Origin: Candidatus Jettenia sp.
GTDB lineage: Bacteria; Planctomycetota; Brocadiia; Brocadiales; Brocadiaceae
DNA: 64,000 nucleotides
Direction of reading: 5' to 3'
Assembly: GCA_021650895.1 (NCBI GenBank)
Contig: CP091278.1
Location: 2,199,659 to 2,263,658 of the forward strand
The notes under the pieces: model-generated
Databases searched by the model: none
What the model was told of the DNA's origin: nothing
The model's input: the letters and a program-made list of their open reading frames with translations, nothing else
Translations under genes and position numbers: made by a program
Part shown: positions 57,808-64,000 of the stretch, in pieces
Position numbering within the stretch: position 1 is the stretch's first letter
Layout of the letters: every line of letters begins with the position of its first letter

Positions 57808-57942
57808 TCAATTATTCTTTTGATTATCCGTAACTACCTTTTCAGCGCTTTGAGAAAATACTGAGGTACTAAGACCAAATAGAAATAAAGGCAATAGAAA
57901 GAGGATTAGATTTTTTGTCATGCGGGAGGGGTTATTGCTCAT
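57808..57942 (-). CDS. 44-residue exported peptide
   Basis: MSNNPSRMTKNLILFLLPLF starts it, then LFGLSTSVFSQSAEKVVTDN and QKNN. It is a signal peptide with a plausible cleavage after VFS or SQS, leaving about 13 residues. AAGGA lies 10 bases before the ATG. It may be a true small exported peptide or the start of a lost secreted gene. I cannot decide. Confidence 0.4.
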   Translation of the reverse strand: MSNNPSRMTKNLILFLLPLFLFGLSTSVFSQSAEKVVTDNQKNN

Positions 57943-58448
57943 AGTTGTGTTATCCTTTACAAATTGAGTGATACGATCAAATTTCAGGAAAAACCAACAG
58001 TGTATGGTTAAAAAAGCAACGTTAATATTAGTAGCAAAAAAAGTACCATGTATATTGTTACTCCTCTATATTTCTCATGTTGCCACCGTATGCCCTCGTT
58101 CATTCTGTTTCCCGAATAGAAATACTTGATACTATGCCTGACGAATGAAGGTAAAAAAGCACAAGATACTGCATAATTGACCTTTATCACGAATCGATTA
58201 TCTTTTATATTCCATAATTTTATACTGGTGTTTTCTATACTGATACTGTATCTAACCTATCGATAAAATCACTATAAACAAAGATTTTATAAATACTTAA
58301 ATACAAATTTACTGAAAGATCATAGCCATTTTGCAATACAGAAATTTTTTAAGATATAACTCCATGTATACATTACCTATCAGACCTTTTCACGAAATGA
58401 TGCAATTACTTTATTTAAATAACAAACTTTCCTTATAAAGTAATTTTC
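57943..58448. other. AT-rich non-coding stretch
   Basis: No supported gene. A 60-codon minus-strand frame at 58008-58190 lacks a ribosome-binding site and family features. Confidence 0.35.
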
Positions 58449-58541
58449 TTTTATAAGACGTTTTGGCTTAAATGATACAAAAGTGTCTCACGAGACACTT
58501 TTGTCTTGGGACACTTTTGTCTTATAAGACACTTTCGTATC
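58449..58541. promoter_or_regulatory. cluster of GACACTTTTGT operator-like sites
   Basis: A near-perfect palindrome at 58477-58504 (ACAAAAGTGTCTC, AC, GAGACACTTTTGT) is followed by two more half-sites at 58510-58520 (GACACTTTTGT) and 58528-58540 (GACACTTTCGTAT), and preceded by AAGACGTTTTGG near 58455. Spacing between half-sites is 17-18 bases. This is the pattern of cooperative regulator binding, but I know no regulator for it. Confidence 0.45.
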
Positions 58542-59388
58542 AGATGAATCTGATATTCGAGGGATTTTTCTCTTAAGCTGAAGAAATATTTTTTATCTGA
58601 CCCAGTCAAAATATGGAGAAGGGAAGAAAAAAGAAAGGATACTGGATTCCCGATAAAGACATTCGGGAATGACAAATGTAAAACAGGGGAATGAGAGAAA
58701 AAACATGTAGGGATAACAGAAAAAACACCTGGGGATGATACCCTGCATGGACAAATAATCCCTGTTCAAGACATACAGAGGCATGGCCCCATATACATCA
58801 AGCTAAGAATGGTATTTCATGAAAAAAGGTATCCCTTTGGAAAAAGAGCACTGCGTGTCCATATTTCCCTCTAATCCCCCCTAACCCCCCTTTAAAAAAG
58901 CTTATCCTTACCCACAAGTTAGGGAGGGAACGAAGGTAGAAGCAAGGTAAACCACGAAGTACACGAAGAAAGAAGAACGTAGAGAAGCAAGATTTTGCGC
59001 CTTTACAATTGAGGTAGGGGTGTGTTGCTTTTTGTTTAGTGTCAGTGTCAGTGTTTTCTCACTCACACTCACATCGCCTCAAGAAGGGATCGATCATAAA
59101 AAGAATTTATTGAGATTTGGAACTCTCTTATTCTTCGTGTACTTCGTGCTCTTTGTGGTATTTAAAGATGTGGGTAAGGATAAGTTTAAAAAAGGGGGGA
59201 AAGAAGGTAAGTTTAGAAAAGGGGGAAGGAAGGATTTTCTCTTTCGTAAAGGAGAGAATGAGGAATTTCCCCCTTTTCTAAAGGGGGATTAAGGGGGATT
59301 ATGTTATTCTTCACCGTTTCCACATTTTTAGCTCGATGCATATGGGCGTAGTCCACCCCAAAAACCGCTTCAATAAACAGAGGATTGT
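58542..59388. repeat. long intergenic repeat block
   Basis: Contains CATTCGGGAATGACAAA (about 58659), GGGGATGATAC, ATCAAGCTAAGA, CCCTCTAATCCCCCCTAA (about 58869), a GTAGAGAAGCAAGATTTTGC palindrome (58980), AAAGGGGGA hairpins (about 59189-59300) and AGCTCGATGCATATGGG (about 59330). Most of these parts are shared, in similar order, with 20496-20830. The apparent frame at 59020-59292 is repeat translation and I leave it out. Confidence 0.65.
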
Positions 59389-60126
59389 TTATACCTTTGT
59401 TTGCCCTCTATCCTCATTTTGAGGGAATCTAATCTGAGATGATAATTCGTAATTTGAAATGAGATCATAAAACATATCTGGTTGTTTCTCCTTTAATTCG
59501 ATTGCATAATCAAGAAACTTTTGGATACCACCCCCCAATACCTTTTTTACCTTTTCCATTATCAGTACCTTTTTTTCCGCCTCATAGATGAAAAGATCAT
59601 CCGTGTTATTGTCTTTAAATAATTTTACATCGTAGACAAAGTGCAAGATATAAATCATATCCTGAAAAATCTCTTCAAAATTATAAGTAATCGCCCGCTC
59701 TCTAAAATTATGCCATACATGTTCAGCTTTAACATATTCCATAATCACTGGCTCCATAGTTTCCGGCGACTTATATTCTATCGTATTCGCTTCTTTTCGC
59801 ATTTGCTTTAGCTCTTCTAAGGTTGCGTTTTTTATCTTTACCATAGTTATTGCTGGAAATTTTAATGCATTGAAATTGGCGATAAAGAGGTTCAGCATCT
59901 CTGAACGGAACAAGTAACTTTTTATGAACATAAGCATCCTTCGCTTTTCTTTTTTCTCCCGCTTTTCCAGAAATCTTTCTACGATAAAAATACCCACCAA
60001 TATCTCAAGCGGTATCGCAGCGAGATGCATCATAAACTCCAGATGGGTCATATACTGAATAAGCAAGAAGAGTAAGGAAGCGGCAATGAAGATGATATAG
60101 AATCCAGTATTTTTTGGAATTTTCAT
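59389..60126 (-). CDS. membrane protein of unknown function
   Basis: 245 residues from the ATG at 60126. Two TM helices (about 8-28 and 33-52: GFYIIFIAASLLFLLIQ, LAAIPLEILVGIFIV) are followed by a basic EKREKKEKRR stretch and a long helical cytoplasmic domain. No motif is recognised. The start is 10 bases after the stop of the HEAT-repeat gene and has no ribosome-binding site of its own, so translational coupling is likely. The frame is open upstream, but a longer start would overlap that gene. Confidence 0.7.
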   Translation of the reverse strand: MKIPKNTGFYIIFIAASLLFLLIQYMTHLEFMMHLAAIPLEILVGIFIVERFLEKREKKEKRRMLMFIKSYLFRSEMLNLFIANFNALKFPAITMVKIKNATLEELKQMRKEANTIEYKSPETMEPVIMEYVKAEHVWHNFRERAITYNFEEIFQDMIYILHFVYDVKLFKDNNTDDLFIYEAEKKVLIMEKVKKVLGGGIQKFLDYAIELKEKQPDMFYDLISNYELSSQIRFPQNEDRGQTKV

Positions 60127-60136
60127 GAGAGCAGTA

Positions 60137-60997
60137 TTACGGATTTTCCCCGATAATTTCTGCAAGTGTTTCCTTTGCCAGCTCCCGAACGGCATCATCC
60201 TGATCGTTCAGTGCATTTTTAATTGACTCAATAGCAGATGCATCGCCTACAGCTCCTAAGGCCTCTATTGCACTCTCGCGTACTGAAGGCTTCTGGTCTT
60301 TCAAGGCAAGTGAAAGAGGCTGGACAATACTGCTATCACCGACTGTCAACAAGGCGTCAATAGCACTTAAGCGAACGTCTTCATTTGCATCGTTCGTCAA
60401 CACCTTTGATATAACTTCTACAGCCTTTTTATCCTTGCTTTCCCCTAAAGCGATAATTGCCTCTTCTCTCTTTTCGGCATCTTCATTCTCCAAGGCATCC
60501 TTCGCAAGAGAATCGAAAGAAACCATCTCTCTATCATCTCTCTCCGTAAACTGTTGATGTCTTTCCTGAGGTTCTTCTATTTCATCCATGAAGAATTCGT
60601 TGGATTTGCTGGCACCAATGATACAAAGTTTTCCTTCTTGTATTTCACGAGGCGCGTAAATAAATGCATAATTTTTATCTTTTAGGATCTTATGAATTCC
60701 TTCACGAATAGGCATATCTTGAAATTCTATCGTAACGGCTTCGTCGCTCAGGTCGTTAATCCATATCTTGGATTTGCTTTGTGACATAATCTCTTTTAGT
60801 ACCTCTTTTAATGGAGAATTTTTTAGCTTTGCCGATAATCGTCCATCGCTGAACCTGATACCAAAAGCTTCTTCGCCTGCCGGTGTTTCTGCCCGGAGGA
60901 TCTGATGCGGATTACCAGGAGAAACAAGCAAAAACACGAGCGCCGTAAGAATACCAACAAAGGCAGCCTTTTTTATTCTGTGGTAAAAAGTAATCAT
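60137..60997 (-). CDS. exported HEAT-repeat protein with secretin-like N-domain
   Basis: 286 residues. Signal peptide about 1-37. A small STN/secretin-N-like domain follows (about 48-125: LSAKLKNSPLKEVLKEIM, VTIEFQDMPIREGIHKIL). An acidic linker and about four HEAT/PBS-type repeats (about 165-286: REEAIIALGESKDKKAV, VRLSAIDALLTVGDSSIV, VRESAIEALGAVGDASAI, VRELAKETLAEI) end it. Probably a periplasmic protein-binding scaffold. It starts two bases before the phosphomutase stop, in the same operon as that gene and the membrane protein. Confidence 0.8.
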   Translation of the reverse strand: MITFYHRIKKAAFVGILTALVFLLVSPGNPHQILRAETPAGEEAFGIRFSDGRLSAKLKNSPLKEVLKEIMSQSKSKIWINDLSDEAVTIEFQDMPIREGIHKILKDKNYAFIYAPREIQEGKLCIIGASKSNEFFMDEIEEPQERHQQFTERDDREMVSFDSLAKDALENEDAEKREEAIIALGESKDKKAVEVISKVLTNDANEDVRLSAIDALLTVGDSSIVQPLSLALKDQKPSVRESAIEALGAVGDASAIESIKNALNDQDDAVRELAKETLAEIIGENP

Positions 60998-60999
60998 GG

Positions 61000-62526
61000 T
61001 TATTTACCCCCAATAATGTTCATTAATAACCTTTTCCCCTTCTCCATAATCTCTTTTGTCTTTCCTTCCACGTTAAGGCGGAGGAATGGTTCGGTATTAG
61101 ATTTTCTGACATTGAACCACCAGGTATCGTATTGCACGGTGATACCATCCAGATAATCTATCTTTCCATTTGAAAATTCTTTCTCGATTTCTTTAATTTT
61201 TGCATCTTTATCGTCTACCTCGAAATTAATTTCTCCTGTAGAATAATACCGCTTCAGTGGCGCAATAATATTTGAGAAGGGAACACGCTTGGCGCTCAAG
61301 ATCTCCAGCACCATAAAGAAAGCAATCATCCCGGAATCTGAATAGTAATTATCTTTAAAATAGTAATGTCCCGAGAGTTCTCCTCCAAAAATAGCCTTTT
61401 TCTCTCTCAGTGTAGCTCTCATGTAGGCATGGCCAACACGCTCACGATACGGCACGCCACCCGCAGCCTTTATTTCTTCCGGTACAATCCAACTCGAACG
61501 GAGGTCATATAAAATTGCTGATCCTTTTTCTTTCTCTAACATTTGCTTTGCGATCAGGGCTGTAATAATATCACATCCGATTGCCCGTCCCATCTCATCT
61601 ACAAATACACACCTGTCTGCGTCTCCGTCAAATGAGACACCGAGACTCGCCCTTGTCTCACGCACCTTATTTTGTAAATCAAGAAGGTTTTCAGGCTTCA
61701 GGGGATTGGGATCGTGATTAGGAAAATTTCCATCAAGGTCAAAATAAAGGGGAATAATCTCGATAGGAAGTCCTTCGCAAACCAAGGGAATTATCTTGCC
61801 CGCCATACCATTTCCGGCATCAACCACGATACGAAGGTGTCTGAGGTTTTTAGCAAACCGCAGAACGTGCTTCTTATAATCCTGAAAAATATCACCCAGG
61901 ATAACCTTGCCTAGCTGTTCTCCGCGGGGCGGATGATACTGTTTTGTCAGTTTTGCAATGCGATCTATTCCCGTCTCAAAACTAACAGGAATAGCCTGTT
62001 CCCGGCATATTTTAAATCCATTATACTCCGCAGGATTATGAGAAGCAGTGACCATCACGCTTCCATCGTATTTGTAATACCCTACAGCAAAATAGGTCAT
62101 CTCTGTTGACACGACCCCTACGTTAATGACATTTAATCCAGCGGTACATATACCCTCAACCAGGGCATTGGCAAGTGATTTAGAAGAAGACCTCATATCC
62201 CTGCCCACAACAATATTTTTAACATTCGAATTTTCCTGCCGAAAGAATTGTGCTATCGAAAACCCAATTTTTCGTGCCGTCAGGTCATCGATTTCAGCAG
62301 GATATTTTCCCCGAATATCATAGCTTTTAAAAATACCCATGGACAGTTTAGGCTCAACATCAGATTGGCTTTGACTTGCAGGCTCAACTTTATTTAAGCA
62401 TACATTGCATTTGGGGTAACTTACCCTTTGCCTTCCTTTGCATACAGAGTCACTAATCGTATATGATTCACCCGGGCAGCGATGTTGATTCCCCCGGATA
62501 TTTTCTATCATGTGTTCTCTTCTCAT
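61000..62526 (-). CDS. phosphomannomutase/phosphoglucomutase
   Basis: Alpha-D-phosphohexomutase making mannose-1-P or glucose-1-P for nucleotide-sugar synthesis. Phosphoserine S162 in TASHNP, Mg2+ site D300-G-D302-A-D304, sugar-specificity loop GGELSGHYYF and the phosphate-binding end RKSNTEPFLRLNVE are present. From the ATG at 62526 (GGGAGA upstream) it has 508 residues. The first about 62 precede the usual start (MGIFKSYDIRG) and contain CPGE, CKG and CNVC cysteines, an unusual extension. An ATG at 62340 would give a standard-length enzyme but lacks a ribosome-binding site. Confidence 0.9.
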   Translation of the reverse strand: MRREHMIENIRGNQHRCPGESYTISDSVCKGRQRVSYPKCNVCLNKVEPASQSQSDVEPKLSMGIFKSYDIRGKYPAEIDDLTARKIGFSIAQFFRQENSNVKNIVVGRDMRSSSKSLANALVEGICTAGLNVINVGVVSTEMTYFAVGYYKYDGSVMVTASHNPAEYNGFKICREQAIPVSFETGIDRIAKLTKQYHPPRGEQLGKVILGDIFQDYKKHVLRFAKNLRHLRIVVDAGNGMAGKIIPLVCEGLPIEIIPLYFDLDGNFPNHDPNPLKPENLLDLQNKVRETRASLGVSFDGDADRCVFVDEMGRAIGCDIITALIAKQMLEKEKGSAILYDLRSSWIVPEEIKAAGGVPYRERVGHAYMRATLREKKAIFGGELSGHYYFKDNYYSDSGMIAFFMVLEILSAKRVPFSNIIAPLKRYYSTGEINFEVDDKDAKIKEIEKEFSNGKIDYLDGITVQYDTWWFNVRKSNTEPFLRLNVEGKTKEIMEKGKRLLMNIIGGK

Positions 62527-62888
62527 AAATATTTCTCCCGAATCTCCGCAGGATAGTTCTTGCTCTCTCTTGTGGGTATGCACCAAACCTGTTGGAGATA
62601 ATTTTTATTCCTGTCTCAAATTTATACTTAGGAATTTCAATTCCGTTCCGTGGGGCAAGGCTAAAGCCTCGCCCTACATCGGTCCTATTTTTCCCATGAG
62701 AAGGGGGTTGCACAAAAAGTATTTGCTTGTGCGCAATTCATAAGGGTGAATACAAGATTCGCCCCTACCTGATATGGTATACATGCGCTCATTTTCAGGA
62801 CTTTTTGGACAACCTCCTACTGTTAAAGGTAGCCTAATTTACTATGTACCGTTCGTTTTTACAATCTCTTACAAACAGGATATTCACG
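62527..62888. other. intergenic region with a partial GTAGGGC-type repeat
   Basis: GGAATTTCAATTCCGTTCCG, then GGGGCAAGGCTAAAGCCTCG and CCCTACATCGG (about 62630-62685) form one half-unit in inverted orientation. GGTGAATACAAGATTCGCCCC follows (about 62746-62767), a fragment of the GGGCGAAC variant. No gene seen. Confidence 0.6.
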
Positions 62889-63467
62889 CTATACATCAAG
62901 CAATCGTTTACCTTCATCAAATGCCTGTTGCAATAATTCCTTTCTTTTATTTACAGCGCCTTTTTCCTCTAAGCCGGAACACAACAGTTCACCCGTATAT
63001 CGTGTATCTAATACATGAAAGAAAGATCGTATTGTTTTTACCGCACCTGTAAATAAGTCCTCCCCTCCATTGCGTGCTGCCGTTGCGATGAGAAAGCCCC
63101 GGGCAATCCTTCCACTTTCCCTGATTGGTGAATGTAAAATATATTTCCTGGCCCAAAAAGCCTGACATCGGTCAATAAGAGTTTTTAATTGAGCGCTTAG
63201 ACCCATAAAATAGATGGGAGATGCTACTATAATACCATCTGCTGCTACCAATTGAGAATAAATCTTTTCCATATCATCGTTTATAACGCAGTTACCTTTT
63301 TCAAAACACCCGTTGCAGGAATTACAAGGGGCGATATGTAAATCACGGATAATGATCTTTTCTGTATCTGCACCACTTGATGCAGCTCCTTGTATGGCGT
63401 GATTGAGTAATATATCAGAATTCCCATGAGCACGCGGGCTACCAAAAATACCAATTACTTTTTTCAT
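62889..63467 (-). CDS. iron-sulfur flavoprotein / NADPH-dependent FMN reductase family
   Basis: 192 residues with flavodoxin-like fold. The phosphate loop is GSPRAHGNSDILL (about 9-21). Cysteines C48, C51, C54 and C60 (CNSCNGCFEKGNC) form the compact cluster motif of Isf-type iron-sulfur flavoproteins, which bind a 4Fe-4S cluster and FMN. ASPIYFMGLSAQLKTLIDR is the flavin-binding segment. It transfers electrons in the cytoplasm; the partner is unknown. Confidence 0.88.
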   Translation of the reverse strand: MKKVIGIFGSPRAHGNSDILLNHAIQGAASSGADTEKIIIRDLHIAPCNSCNGCFEKGNCVINDDMEKIYSQLVAADGIIVASPIYFMGLSAQLKTLIDRCQAFWARKYILHSPIRESGRIARGFLIATAARNGGEDLFTGAVKTIRSFFHVLDTRYTGELLCSGLEEKGAVNKRKELLQQAFDEGKRLLDV

Positions 63468-63477
63468 ATTATATTAC

Positions 63478-64000
63478 TCAGTGAATAGACACGCAATTCT
63501 CTTTGTTTTCTTTGTCGCCGGGATTATCATTCAATCTTTGTAATGCATCTTTAAAATAAGTAAGTGTTTTATGAAGTCCATCATTACGTGAAACTTTAGG
63601 TTCCCAGCATAAAACCCTCTTTGCCTTGGAAATATCGGGCTGCCGAATTCTGGGATCATCAACAGGAAGCGGTTGAAATACAACCTTGCTTTTGCTTTCC
63701 GTAATGGCAAGTATCTCTTTTGCCAGTTGAAGAACCGTTATTTCTTCAGGGTTCCCGATATTCACGGGATCATGCTCATGAGAGACAAGTAATCGATAGA
63801 TGCCGTCTACAAGGTCAGAAACATAGCAAAAGCTTCTCGTCTGAGAGCCATTCCCAAATACCGTGATATGTTCACCTTTGAGCGCCTGATGCATAAAATT
63901 AGGCAATGCGCGGCCATCTTTCATGCGCATCCTGGGCCCATACGTGTTAAATATTCTTACTATCCTGGTATCCACCTGATGATAACGATGATACGCCATA
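63478..64000 (-). CDS. NAD-dependent epimerase/dehydratase, UDP-glucuronate decarboxylase type (3' part)
   Basis: The C-terminal 174 codons of an extended SDR; the 5' part is beyond the window. [40 protein letters not shown] and [14 protein letters not shown] are characteristic of UDP-xylose synthase/UDP-glucuronate decarboxylase and close relatives. It would supply nucleotide sugars for surface polysaccharide. Ten bases separate it from the flavoprotein gene, so the two may be co-transcribed. Confidence 0.85.
   Translation of the reverse strand, partial: MAYHRYHQVDTRIVRIFNTYGPRMRMKDGRALPNFMHQALKGEHITVFGNGSQTRSFCYVSDLVDGIYRLLVSHEHDPVNIGNPEEITVLQLAKEILAITESKSKVVFQPLPVDDPRIRQPDISKAKRVLCWEPKVSRNDGLHKTLTYFKDALQRLNDNPGDKENKENCVSIH

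Noticed and set aside
58008-58190. 60-codon minus-strand frame with hydrophobic end
   Set aside because: No ribosome-binding site, no recognisable motif, very AT-rich.
59020-59292. 90-codon frame with KGGKEG-type segments
   Set aside because: The segments come from AAAGGGGGA repeat hairpins also found at 20.6 kb.

Overview
The window is a 64 kb piece of a Gram-negative, AT-rich bacterial chromosome. Gram-negative features are an LPS heptosyltransferase, a phosphate-selective porin and TolC/adaptor remnants. Gene content fits an anammox-type planctomycete of the Brocadia/Kuenenia/Jettenia group: a cytochrome P460-like c-type protein, PrsK/PrsR-like regulators, a tandem nucleoside-diphosphate-kinase-like protein, a beta-propeller PstC, and many short palindromic intergenic repeats. 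This placement is inference from gene content; no rRNA, tRNA or hzs/hdh gene is present to confirm it.

Layout. 1-2.3 kb: threonine catabolism (tdh-kbl, minus). 2.9-5.9 kb: a small secreted Lys/Glu-rich protein, then a decayed metal-efflux locus (TolC C-terminal remnant, intact P-type ATPase with an unusual CSC membrane motif, adaptor N-terminal remnant). 6-8.1 kb: glgX. 8.7-19.5 kb: a phosphate-uptake block, all minus: porin, pstS2, truncated pstC copy, pstS1, pstC, pstA, pstB, phoU, terminator. A 2.3 kb tandem duplication lies inside it. 20.8-22.6 kb: a secreted protein paired with a caspase-like lipoprotein. 22.8-25.4 kb: a frameshifted GT39-type glycosyltransferase and an SDR. 25.6-27.7 kb: a membrane protein with fifteen exact 11-residue repeats. 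28.4-29.2 kb: an M48 lipoprotein peptidase. 29.9-33.8 kb: an accessory island with a truncated phage-type polyvalent protein, a lone CRISPR-like repeat at one end, a TA-flanked MITE at the other, and a decayed DUF4258/DUF2283 pair.

34.4-64 kb is mostly core: CaCA antiporter, waaF, sensor kinase/sigma-54 regulator, a coiled-coil protein, then dnaE - NDK-like - MBL hydrolase - gyrA on plus. Cytochrome P460-like protein, a Fur/PerR regulator, a class-I amidotransferase with hslU-hslV, a CBS protein and copA follow. A RAYT transposase with its REP palindromes, a long repeat-rich gap, a membrane protein/HEAT protein/phosphohexomutase run, an iron-sulfur flavoprotein and the 3' part of a nucleotide-sugar epimerase finish the window.

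Two features run through the window. First, at least three repeat systems (a GTAGGGC-type palindrome with a fixed flank, GTTCAGG-type REPs next to a RAYT, and two MITE types) fill most gaps and sometimes touch coding ends. Second, three otherwise well-conserved genes (GT39, gyrA, hslU) each carry one apparent single-base deletion. That pattern looks more like sequence error than biology, at least for gyrA.
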